NCBI GenBank assembly: GCA_964036315.1 | Contig: OZ038498.1 | Location: 15,097,997-15,161,996 of the forward strand | Origin: Acanthosepion esculentum | Taxonomy: Eukaryota; Mollusca; Cephalopoda; Sepiida; Sepiidae | DNA length: 64,000 bases | Direction of reading: 5' to 3' | In this document: positions 46,855 through 56,433 of the stretch, one piece after another | Numbering within the stretch: the stretch's first letter is position 1 | Layout of the letters: each line of letters opens with the position of its first letter | Program-made: the position numbers and the translations under genes | The notes under the pieces: model-generated | What the model saw: the letters and a program-made list of their open reading frames with translations, nothing else | Told to the model about the DNA's origin: nothing | Databases searched by the model: none

Positions 46855-47600
46855 TATCTTTAGGACTGGATTTCCGATTCCTCCTAAAGTCTACTCCAGC
46901 TCTGTCTTTTGAAAAGGACTAGAGGTTTATTCCTTGTTTCCCGTTTAGGCCTGGCTTTCCTGTTCTTTCTAACGTATGCTTCAACTCTATACTTCTAACG
47001 TCTTCGCCTGAACTCTGAGATTTTATTCACTATTTATTTATTTATTTATTTCCTCAATAGGAGTAGATAGGCCTGTCAATCGTCCAGTTCACATCCTCCC
47101 CGGTCTTTTGAACACTTTTATCCCTTGTTTCCTGTTTAGTATTGGGTTTCCGATTCTTTCTATAGTCTACTCCAACTCTATATTTCCAGAAGGTTCGCCT
47201 ATTGTACGGTTCACGCTGCTCCCCAGTCTTTTGAACAGTACTAGATGTTTATCCCTTGTTTCGTGTTTAGGATTGGCTTTCTGGTTCATTATAAAGTCTT
47301 CTCATTCTCTTTCAATCCCAGTAGTCTCTTGCGTCTTAGTGATATCATCACCAAACTTGGGGTGAATTGATTAAAAAATATTTTCATGGTAATTGTTCAG
47401 ATGAATTTTCCTCTTTGGTACCAAGACTTTATGAATTTAAATGCAAGACTAGAGTGGCGGCGATGTCTCATCATTGTACAGTTGAAATGCCTACACGTAG
47501 CCGTAAGTTTTATGTTAACAGTTAATTCTCTCGCACTTCTCGCTTTTAGAACTATTTTCCCAATCAACGCTATCAAAATGAGATCTTAGGGGCTTTATTA
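46855..47600 (+). pseudogene. LINE-A: 3' UTR blocks followed by an ORF2 tail
   Basis: From 46855 two to three 3' UTR-like blocks run to TTGGGGTGAATTGATTAAAA at about 47360. Directly after, an ORF2 tail begins: translation near 47380-47510 yields FHGNCSDEFSSLVPRLYEFK then SHHCTVEM, the conserved LINE-A segment. The end at about 47550-47600 has lost LWNSLP and joins the 3' UTR (CTTTATTACTTTGCTCGGGG). A 3' end placed upstream of an ORF2 part implies head-to-tail LINE pieces. Confidence 0.75.
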
Positions 47601-48239
47601 CTTTGCTCGGGGTGAGCAAAAATTGTGCCAACAACACAATAATTGAAAAAATATACAAAACCCGATATAAACTTACATTTCCTGCCGCTATATACCGAAT
47701 ATCCGGTAATTTTGGTGCTTATATGTCTTATATGCAGTCAAATATATGAATCACGGCTGAATTTGTAGCTTAAGCACTTGCGTCTGTAACACTGGCATCA
47801 AGTTCTGGTAAAAACGAGGATTTTGACTGCTGGTATTTCATTGGCAAGCTTTTCCCTCATTTCAGTGATAGTATTCTTTCTTCTAATAAGTTTTGTGCCA
47901 CATAAATATGAAAAAGATTAATTATTTTTCATGCACATTTTACATGAATGCGCAGAGCAGAATTTTTCGATTAACCATCTTTTTAATATATTGTATAATG
48001 CCGTCCTAATCTGAGCGCAGTCCTAACTTCGTAAATAATTCTTTTATGTGCCGTATCTTTTCGGGACGTTGAATATCATGAATCTTCACAACTTCCTATC
48101 CTTTTTAGATCTAAGCAATCTCAGTCCAGTCCCTCTCAGTCCATGTTCTGCTAATCATTTTGTAACACCGTATCCTCACCCCACTTGACCCACGCACTCC
48201 ACAAGACCGGCCGTTGGTCCGATATGGTCCAGTACTACA
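47601..48239. other. No gene recognised
   Basis: A tRNA-like fragment is possible at 47762-47820 (TGTAGCTTAAGCACTTGCG and CAAGTTCTGGTA), but its boxes are weak. Confidence 0.35.
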
Positions 48240-48368
48240 GGTTAGACACACGTCTCCGGTTCCCAATGTCAATTCGAAGCCAGCCTCCAGCCACGTTGTG
48301 ATTGTTTTGATCCTGGAGAGCGGTCATCAGATCATAGAAATCCGGAATCTCTCCGTTGGTCGACCTGC
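48240..48368 (-). CDS. Candidate terminal exon of an unknown protein
   Basis: On the reverse strand an open stretch ends in TAG at 48240. It follows a pyrimidine-containing tract and an AG at about 48366, which could be a splice acceptor. The peptide includes STNGEIPDFYDLMTALQDQN and then AGGWLRIDIGNRRRVSNL. It is not repetitive or of low complexity, and the codon choice and base composition differ from the AT-rich surroundings. I do not recognise the protein or any domain. It could equally be chance or an unrecognised transposon. Confidence 0.25.
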
Positions 48369-49497
48369 GAGTTTGTCGGGTGAAAATCGGGTTAACAGAA
48401 AAATAAATATAACCAAGTCGATTCGATTTTGAAAGGACAAAAGTTTTTTTTCCATATATATATATATATATAAAAGCAAACACGCACAATAAATAATTCT
48501 TGTTGCACAAGGTTGAATGTTTCTTGTATGTGAACAATAACCAAACAAACACAAATACGAATAATTTCGGTAAAGGGGAGATGTGGTCTTGGTTTTAACT
48601 CTTTTTGGTCTGTTCTTAGCGCAACTACTACAACCTTCGATGTTCCCGTTCTCAGTAGTAGTTGTTATAGCACGAGTAGCGATACTCAGATGTTAGCGGC
48701 GGTATTTCATTTCTTCGCCCTTAGCTTCAGCAACACACAGCAGGCGCTTCCTTTTCAATATCTGACGTCTCTCCGCTCAGTTTGACAGTATTCGAAGACA
48801 GACGAACCAAAAAACCCTCTCTGCTCCGGTTGGCACGCCTCTTTATTGAGAGAACCGGCCTCACGTGTCCCAGACTGGTGACGTATCTTTTTCTAGTGCG
48901 AACGTAATCACATACTACCAAAGTACAACTTCACTCCTCCGAGAATAAACAATTTACTTTTTCATCGATTCGGTTCCAAGGTTCACAACAAGATGCTATT
49001 GTTTATCACCTCGCTATTAATTATTCTGCCGCTCTTTGTAAACTACAGAGATTCTCGTTTTAAAAATAAATTCTAGATCAAAACATCCTTAATTTTAACT
49101 TCGATTCTTATAGTGTCAAAATCCATTTCTTTGTTTAAGAGTTCCAATAATTTTCTATTAGTAATCTGATATCCTTTGTACACTTGCAAAAAGATTGTAT
49201 TTCGTGTCCTAAATTAACTTTCTGTAACATTTACAATTCAAAGTCTTTACAGCATATTAACATCTTGGTTATTCGAAAACGCCTCTCTTTCATTTGGTGT
49301 TTTTTGTTTTACAGCATATCCTCCTTTATTATCATTATTATTATTTCAGAGATGATATCGCCCCTGACATAATTTACTCGTTAGGTAGTACTCGTTATTT
49401 TCTCCTACCCTCTTGCCTTCGGTGTGTCTTGTATGTGTCAAAATTTCTAAGCCTTCTTTTCTCATTATGAGTTTTAGAAATTTATCTTTCTGATTCT
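48369..49497. other. Partly less AT-rich region, no gene assigned
   Basis: About 48590-48960 is richer in CpG than its surroundings and is not recognised as a repeat, so it might be a promoter or exon-bearing segment. A TA tract sits at 48456-48472. No RNA or protein family was recognised. Confidence 0.35.
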
Positions 49498-49700
49498 ATG
49501 TATTTTTTGTTTCCATTTCCTCTAAAACTTCGTTGTTGCTCACATTTTCTGTCCATGCTATTCTCAGCATCCTTCTGTAGAACCACATCTCTGTTGTCTC
49601 GTACCTCTTCTTCATCTGCGAGGAAATTGTCCAGCATTCACTGCCATGTAAGAGTACTGATATTACCTAACAGTTCAGTAATTTTTTCTTTCTTCCTAAC
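49498..49700 (-). pseudogene. LINE-B ORF2 fragment
   Basis: Read in reverse, frames give LLHGSECWTISSQMKK-like sequence near 49650. They continue into TTEMWFYRRMLRIAWTENVS and NNEVLEEME (about 49590-49515), nearly identical to the plus-strand copy at 42.66 kb. Only this segment is present, and frameshifts interrupt it. Confidence 0.8.
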
Positions 49701-49891
49701 GAAATTAGCATGTCAGGTTCAAATTCCAACCGAGGCTGTTGCGTTTCCTTTTACACAAATACTCTAGAAAATGTATGAAATCATCTTTTCTCCCGTTCAA
49801 GAAAAAGGCTAATATTCGGTTGTTCGGAAAATAATATCGGATTTTAGAATCAATTTTATTTCTTAATTAATGTATTTAAACAGTGTCTAAA

Positions 49892-50275
49892 TCATTCAAA
49901 ATAGGAACCCTGAACATCTGTAAATTTCCACCATCGAATTACAAGTTTATTTATGTCTTTACGAGAAAACGCTAAAGGTTTGGACGCCAAGAAATATTTG
50001 AATGTAGTTTCTGCCACTTCTTCCCAACGTAATGTCTTTTGGCGTAAAGAATTGTCAAGATGCTTGAAAATGTGATAGTCACTGGGCGAGAGATCAGGTG
50101 AATATGGTGGATGTGGCAAAGCCTCGTGTCCCAAGTCGGTGAGCTTCTGCAGTGTCATCCGGACAACATGTGGCCGAGCCTTGTCATGAAGCAGAATTGA
50201 ACTTCGTCGATTAACCAGTGCCATTTGCTTTTTGCTTAACTGAACGTGCACTTGTGACACTATAAAGAAGGCGCT
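49892..50275 (-). pseudogene. Mariner transposase, C-terminal part
   Basis: The reverse-strand frame reads VHVQLSKKQMALVNRRSS, then LLHDKARPHVVRM and PHPPYSPDLSPSDYHIFKHL, ending GSYFE before a stop. HDKARPH (usually HDNARPH) carries the second catalytic aspartate, and SPDLSPSDYH the third, so this is a DD34D-type mariner transposase. The Asn next to the aspartate has become Lys. The open frame continues upstream to 50464 into unrelated sequence (MASTQDVVGIS...), which belongs to the inserted segment, not to the transposase. Confidence 0.88.
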
Positions 50276-51755
50276 TGTAAATTGGGGAAAAAAACAATAA
50301 AAATAAACTGGAAAACAAGAAAAAGAAACGCTGTTTTTCGATAGACCGAATGTATACTGATAACAAAACGAAAAGATTTTTTCAATAGACTGAAAATAAA
50401 GGATATTTGTTTTCTTTTCTCTTTTTGGGGTTGAGATGCCGACGACATCTTGCGTAGAAGCCATCTGTTTTTAGTCAAATTAATATTAAGTGATGGTATT
50501 TTCTTAAGTGTTCAATCAACCACGCGCGGAAGAATAGATTATATTTTAACGACCACAAGTGCCGACGGGGGAACAAGATAAAGCGTCAGTGGGCAACTCG
50601 TTGAACGAAGTGGGTAATGGGAAGGGCACCAACGAAGGCAAACAGCAAATCTCTTGCCAAATTTCGGTCAGTTGATAACACTTGCGTTCTAAGACCGACA
50701 TGTTTCCAAAGGAAAACAGGAATGGAATTGTAGTTATATTTTTTTTTCGTCTGCATAAGACGCAATAAAATTTATTAAAACAAAGGAATTATCTGTTTTT
50801 GTCACTTGTTGACCAAAGAGCTAGCGAGAGGAAGCGACAGGTGACAAATCCCAGATGTAACCGACTCCACAAGGACGCGATAAGATTTCCCCGCTGATGG
50901 AAATTTTGAATGATAATTGAATTCAGCAATTTGAGCTAGACCACGCCTAGCCTCTGGAAACAGGTTTGATCAGTAGACAGAGAGAGAGGTAAAGGCCCAG
51001 GTAGAATTTCAAGGAAGGCAGAGGAATTGTCTGCACTGTTCGGGCGGTGATGGTGAGAGGCACCCACGCGAAATCGAAGGAGTTGGACGATATCCTGCTA
51101 CCACCACTCTTCGGGAGAGGGACCTCCTCAAATTTGGTCAAGTAATCAATTTCCCAACCCCCTCATGCCATGCGCCGGATTTGCGCTGGAGTCCATAAAT
51201 ACAGACGAGAGACAAGAAGAAGGAACCAGGCAGCTCGTGGTGCTGTTTGCTAAAGAGACGCGTTGCCAGTTGGTTCAAGAGCCGCTTTGCCAAACCCCGT
51301 GCAGCTTCTGCAGAAAGAACTTAGACTCTGGCCTTGTTCCAGACTACCAAATACTACTGAATGGTCGGCCAGAAGAAATCACAGAGTGGAAGAAATCAGA
51401 CTTCAGCCTTATATCAGTTTACCGAGCTAAACATAGTATCACGGGCTATTAAGGGGGAAGGTGCTGAAAATCTGCATGTTGTTAATTTAGTGAGTAAAAC
51501 GTTCCTTGTATGAACATTTGATATAAAGTCTTGTGTTACACAGCTGTCTCTTACTTTGTTCCTTGTGACGTCATCTCACCAAAGCTACCGAATCAGCGAA
51601 GTTGAATATATGACTCTGTCTTCGCCCGCTCTGTGATCGAAAGCAAACACAAAGTGGGCAGGGTTGGATTGAGGATCGGGGCAATCAACTCCATAGCTGG
51701 CCGTAAGGACCTACCACGAACTTGCCCGGTGACCGAGGGCGGGATTATGATGTCA
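50276..51755. other. Foreign segment inserted in the mariner
   Basis: About 1.48 kb without mariner similarity lies exactly between the two halves of the transposase. Part of it (about 50820-51760) is less AT-rich than the neighbourhood and includes an open frame at 51165-51452. I could not find terminal inverted repeats, LTRs or a clear target duplication at its borders. Confidence 0.6.
51165..51452 (+). CDS. Unrecognised 95-residue open frame
   Basis: The frame starts at ATG 51165 and ends TAA at 51450-51452. The product contains KETRCQLVQEPLCQTPCSFC and RKNLDSGLVPDYQILLNGRP. It is not of low complexity, has four cysteines in one short stretch (including CSFC, a C-x-x-C pair), and no signal peptide or membrane segment. 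Nothing identifies its family. It lies wholly inside the segment inserted in the mariner, so it may belong to that mobile or captured DNA. Chance is a real alternative. Confidence 0.25.
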   Translation: MPCAGFALESINTDERQEEGTRQLVVLFAKETRCQLVQEPLCQTPCSFCRKNLDSGLVPDYQILLNGRPEEITEWKKSDFSLISVYRAKHSITGY

Positions 51756-52410
51756 TACACTTCATACAGATGCCGGCAGTAAACTTCGCTGTGATGCTCT
51801 GGTTAGATTCCAGAAATCTCTAATAGACAACGTCAATGGCTAACCACTAAACAGTCGCCATAATCTTCGGTTTTGTTAAATGTTTGGGTCCTTCGTCATG
51901 ATCAAGTCATTGAGCTGATCGTTTACGATTCTCATAAAGAATCCATTTCTCATCACAATATTTAATATTCGATCAAGGAATTGCTCATTCGGATTTCGCA
52001 GGTGCAGAATCGAAGACACTTCCAAACGTGGAAGTCTTTGGCTTTCACTGATTTCATGTGGAACCCATTGATCGAATTTTTTTTATCTCGCCAATTCTCT
52101 TGAGATGATCTGATGTTGTTGTTGACACTCATTATCTGAGACATTTCTCTGACACTTTCGCTTTTGTTCGATTAGTGTTTTCAGATATTGATGGTCAACG
52201 TCAGATAGACGTTTTATACCACCTTGACCTTCAAGACCCGTATCCCCACTGCGGAACTTCAGAAACCAGGGTCGGACTGTCCGATCAGAAGTGTGTCCTT
52301 TGCACCATGCTCTGTTACTGCTGGGAGCAGTTTGAGAAACTTTATGATCAAGTTTGAAAAAAAAATTAAATAAGTAAACGCATCTCTCCTTTTTTTTTTT
52401 TTTTTCATGT
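51756..52410 (-). pseudogene. Mariner transposase, N-terminal and middle part
   Basis: Across frames the reverse strand gives SDRTVRPWFLKFRSGDTGLE near 52280-52230 (the second helix-turn-helix and its RSG linker). It then gives VDHQYLKTLIEQKRK, a WVPHE-like stretch near 52060, and CDEKWILYENRKRSAQ near 51950-51900. CDEKWI holds the first catalytic aspartate of mariner transposases. GPKHLTKPKIMATV and ESNQSITAKF follow, stopping just where the foreign segment begins. Several stops and frameshifts make it non-functional. Confidence 0.85.
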
Positions 52411-52588
52411 TCACGACGAGGACTATATGTTTGAAGTTAAATTCTGAAAGAGTTTGATAAAAAAATAACCAGACGGACACTTTAATCTTGAGGAAGGAGT
52501 AATATATTTTCGGACAACTATTATAAGAATATATTAGATCACAATTAAACGGTTTATTTTTAAATTGGACATTATTTTCCGAACAATG

Positions 52589-53139
52589 TAATAGCAGGGT
52601 AGACTGGTTTCTCGAGTTTTGATGGTAACCAGTTCAAAGGAAAGACAACTCAGAATCCCAAACCAGTTGGGTGTAGGCTAGAAACTCACCCCCTAAAGGC
52701 ATATTCGCTACGTAAACTATACCCGCAACACCTAGCGTGATAAGGGTGTGGCCTTATATTCCACTGAGAGTCAACATGGTTAAAAGAAAAAAAAATTCTA
52801 CATTCAGTTTTTATAATTTTTTTCCCCAAAAAATCTGGTGACGGCGCGCAAGAGGAACTGGATTCAAGTCTTCCCCAAGAGTATATTGGTGCAAAGAATA
52901 CGCAAGCAGCGTCAGACGATTCCGCTTTTCATACATATATATCATACGTTACCTCACACTTCCTTCCACAGCGAGTCATTAATCACACTCACCTTAAATT
53001 ACATAGACATCAATTCAGCGAAAATCAGTTACGAAGCAAAATATAAATAAGTAATAAATGGTTTTTTTTCCCCCTAGAATATTGGGCATACTCGCAATCC
53101 CTGGATTACTTATCTACCTAATCTATTCCTCGGAGATTT
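52589..53139. other. No gene recognised
   Basis: Unassigned sequence between the mariner and the fold-back repeat. A 70-codon frame at 52838-53050 has no recognisable domain. Confidence 0.4.
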
Positions 53140-53775
53140 GACACAACGTATACATATTAATGAGTACATTATTTACATTATTCGGACTATTGTCTTCATC
53201 TTTGTCGCCATGTTTATCACAACGTTTCGGCCAGTGTACGCTCCGGCCTTCCTCAGGTGGTTGGAATGCCGAACTGAACCCTTTATTTCGCTCACTGCGG
53301 TAGACTCTTCTAGTTCCACGTGCCATGTATAATGGATGTCAGTTATCAGTTATCTCCTGTTAATTTCCCTCTGAAAGTTCTCCACTGCCTTAACCGGGTA
53401 TTGAACTCACACTCTTTGGGTCCTGTCAATTAACTGATAACTGACATCCATTAAACATGGCACGTGGAACTAGAACAGTCTACCCCAGTGAGCGAAATAA
53501 ATGGTTCAATTCGACATTCCAGCCACCTGAAGAAGGCCGGAGCGTACAACGGCCGAAACGTTGTGATAAACATGGCGACAAAGATGAAGACAATAGTCCG
53601 AATAATGTAAATAGTGTACATAATACCTCATCTCAGAAATATAGACAGATACTGAAAAGCCTATATGTTGTAATATATATGGCGACAACGATGAGGACAA
53701 TAGTCCGAATAATGTAAATAGGGTACATAATACCTCATCTCAGAAATATAGACAGATATTAATGAGTATATCTAA
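53140..53775. repeat. Fold-back repeat family F, copy 3 (best preserved)
   Basis: Inverted arms of about 190 bp (53150-53340 and 53445-53620) are separated by about 100 bp. Both arms, read outward, encode the same peptide (MARGTR-VY-SERNK, then FQPPEEGRSV and DKHGDKDEDNSPNNVN), and both contain GGCCGAAACGTTGTGATAAA. The right arm has extra tandem copies of CAATAGTCCGAATAATGTAA to 53775. The spacer holds TATTGAACTCACACTC, a reversed B-box-like motif. Confidence 0.8.
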
Positions 53776-53835
53776 ATAATACATAGAAGGATATTACAAA
53801 CCAGAAAAGATAGTATAAATATTACAACCTCAATT

Positions 53836-53951
53836 ATTTTCTAGAGCGAGACAGTGAACTGAAGTCGAGAATGAGCTTTAGCCCCGGTAGGCTTTCGAGG
53901 CAAGGCGTTTCTTTGTCTTGCTCATTGTCTCATTGTCTCGCTCTAGAAAAT
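53836..53951. mobile_element. 116-bp element with 18-bp perfect inverted ends
   Basis: ATTTTCTAGAGCGAGACA (53836-53853) is repeated in perfect inverted form at 53934-53951. The interior is too short to code. No target duplication was recognised, so it may be a MITE or a simple palindrome. Confidence 0.5.
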
Positions 53952-54019
53952 ACCAGACTCCTACTGACATGCTCCATCTTTTATAAGAGTCAGATCTGAC
54001 TAAGAAGGGAATATTGTTG

Positions 54020-54900
54020 CCATATCTAGGCCGGTGCTGCCCAATCCTCACCGTCCAGTCTCGACAGAGTTCAGAAGCGCTTACGCAGCCTTGTGAGCGA
54101 TGAATTCTTCTCTACACCGAAACATTTATTCCTCAGACAAAACGTCGCCAACCTTTCACTACTATATCGCTATAAACTATGGCAGATGTCCGGGCGGGTT
54201 ACATTCCTTAGTTGCGCCGTGTTCACAATGACAGACCATCATCATTCCCTTCGTGTTCCTTTGATAAAGAACAAGTTTCATTAAGACAGCATCTTTCCCA
54301 AAATAATTGCTTTGTGGAACAGACTATCGATAGAATGCTTCCCTGACAACTATAATCTTGGTCTCTTTAAGATTAGGGTCAACTGATAATTGTCCTACAC
54401 GTTCACATAACATGAATTTCTTAATTCCTCCTCCTCCCTCCTACAACAATCTTATTCAGTAACCCTCTACCTTGAGTGGCTCTTGGGCCTTCTGTTGCGT
54501 TAACTAACAGGCTTTCACTACTATATCACAATTTCTATGGCAGATGTTCGGGCGAGTGACATTAGCTAGTGCCACCTGTTCAGTCCTTCACAGTTAGGAC
54601 CCGCCACGCTGTATTCACGATGTCAAATCATCACCATTACCTTCGTGTTCCTTTGATAAAAAGCAAGTTCCACTCAGACAGCTTCTTCCCAAGACCTATT
54701 ACTTTTTGGTAAAATTTCCTAAGAGAATGGTTACCTGACAACTACAACCTTGGTCTCTCTTTATGGCAGATGTTCGGGCGAGTTACATTAGCTCGTGCCA
54801 CCAGTTCAGTCCCACTCCCTTACAATCTTACCCACATTTCTCACTCACATTTTCTAAATACGTGAAACGGGAGGTAGACCTCACGCTATATTAGCACCGA
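54020..54900 (+). pseudogene. LINE-E ORF2 tail, with two further partial tails
   Basis: The frame at 54093-54284 reads FLRQNVANLSLLYRYKLWQM then SGRVTFLSCAVF. IIALWNRLSIECFPDNYNL follows near 54300-54365, and FKIRVN before a stop. N-VASLSLFY-R-Y and LWN-LP/S-ECFP are conserved features of the ORF2 C-terminus in CR1/Jockey-like LINEs; this family differs from LINE-A. Two additional truncated repeats of the same tail start near 54510 and 54762 (GGCAGATGTTCGGGCGAG). The 3' UTR near 54465 includes ACCCTCTACCTTGAGTGGCT. Confidence 0.75.
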
Positions 54901-54905
54901 AGTTA

Positions 54906-55310
54906 GGGTACCTCGAGGTGGTGTAATGGTTAGCAGGCTTGTCTTGCTAGAACAATTACGACTGTGTAGTGAGTTCGATCCTCACTGGGTGACCCCATAC
55001 TTTCGGCCTTGTGCCACATCTAAGCTTCGAGAATCACTTTTAGGCACCTTGAGGTGGTGTAATGGTTAGCAAGCTTGTCTCGCTAGAACAATTATGACTG
55101 ATTAGTGAGTTCAGTCCTCACTGGGTGCCCCTTACTTTCGGCCTTGTGCCACACCCAAGCTAAACTTGGAAAATTACTAGGGCACCTCGAAGCGGTGTAA
55201 TGGATAGCAAGCTTGTCTCGCTAAATCAATTACGCCTGAATAGTGGGTTCGATCCTCACTGGGTGCTCCATACTTTCGGCCTTGTGCCACATCTAAGCTG
55301 TGCTTGAAAA
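54906..55310 (+). mobile_element. Tandem trimer of SINE family 2
   Basis: Three units start at about 54906, 55042 and 55179, a period of 136-137 bp. Each has GGTGGTGTAATGGTTAGCA or a near form (A box), GAGTTCGATCCTCACTGGGT (B box; damaged in the second) and the tail TTTCGGCCTTGTGCCACATC. SINEs normally insert singly, so a regular trimer suggests tandem duplication or trimeric transcription. Confidence 0.85.
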
Positions 55311-55904
55311 TCACTATTAGCACCAAAGTAAATTAAAAATAGAACTAGAAAAAAAAAACAATAATGAATTTGAAAAAGAATATTTTTTACGAGAAAAATT
55401 GTTTTATTCTTATTTTTTATTTCATTTTATTTATTTATTTCGTGAACTTATTTTACGTGTATATTTGGTATCGCTTTTCGCCCTTTTAGTCTCGAGGCGT
55501 AAAATTAAGCAATAAATCCAGTTCAGGAGTGGGACGTCTACCCAGGCAATGCCTCTTCCCCAGGAGGTAGCTAGGTTCATTACCTGGCGCTTGAGGCGTC
55601 TCCAAAGGGGGAGGTGATGAGAGGACTGAACTGTCTTTTGACTCCTGCACCCATGAACATCTAGGATCTCCACTGTAAACCTGTTCGGGTGGTCCTTTGG
55701 ATAAATCCCTTACAAGGGTACTTGGTTGGTCACGTGATACCGGGTCATGTACGAATCATAAGTTACAAGCTATTCTTAAACCTGTAGCATTCTCAGTCGA
55801 ACCTTGTTGCGTTCGCAAGGACATTTCATTTCATTGCTGGTGATGTGTCGTACTGCTAGAGCGAGACAATCCTAACAGAACTAGAACTATTTAATAATCT
55901 TAAC
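55311..55904. other. No gene recognised
   Basis: Contains TTTA repeats near 55420. An 18-base block CTTGGTTGGTCACGTGAT at about 55720 is shared with 15971. About 55855-55875 shares AGAGCGAGACA with the ends of the 116-bp element at 53836. Confidence 0.4.
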
Positions 55905-56292
55905 ACAATATACATAGACTAATTGACTGATCTTTTTTTACGGTTTTGGCAGGGTATTTAAAGCAAGAAAATATATTTTGGAATTGTAAGAAATGTTTTT
56001 GAGATAATAATGATTTTACTGATACAAGTCGTACTAAATAGTACGACCCATAGAGAAGAGGTGGATTCATGCCTTCCCCAAGAGTTTTTGCAAGTAAGTG
56101 AATATCACGAACTCGACTGGAATTCGAACTCGGCTCTGCGATTTCCAGTTCCGAGCTGTCATCCATTAAGCCACCCGCACATCTAAGCTTACAGCGCATG
56201 CTATTCCCACACGGTCAACCATCTAGCTACTGACCAGGCTCAACGTTGCTTAACTTCGGTGATCGGATGAGAACCGGTGTTTCAACGTGATA
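55905..56292 (-). mobile_element. 5S-tRNA chimeric SINE, copy C (full length)
   Basis: In reverse it starts CCGGCCATATCACGTTGAAA, runs through 5S-like CCGAAGTTAAGCAACGTTGA and GACCGTGTGGGAATA. The tRNA-like part follows (GTGGCTTAATGGATGACAGC and GAGTTCGAATTCCAG), then the family body to a T-rich 3' side near 55930. It is the second nearly complete copy besides 60.5 kb. Confidence 0.85.
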
Positions 56293-56433
56293 TGGCCGGA
56301 AACCAATATACGTATAAGACACTGTAGCAAACTCAGAAGTAAAACTGAAAGGAGTTTTACATACACTGTGTTCCACCATTATATGCAAATGAATATTAAT
56401 GGGGTTATAATTGTGAAACTAATGGTGCTAGAG

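Larger units (their letters stand above)
49815..52588 (-). mobile_element. Mariner-like element split by about 1.5 kb of foreign DNA
   Basis: Inverted ends TTGTTCGGAAAATAATATC (49820-49838) and, in reverse, TTGTTCGGAAAATAATGTCC (52567-52586) bracket two colinear pieces of a mariner transposase. The intervening 50276-51755 is unrelated. Removing it leaves about 1.3 kb, the usual length of a mariner element. Confidence 0.85.

Noticed and set aside
50276..50464. N-terminal extension MASTQDVVGIS of the mariner frame as a genuine fusion
   Set aside because: The true N-terminal half of the transposase lies at 51756-52410, so this part is read-through from the inserted DNA.
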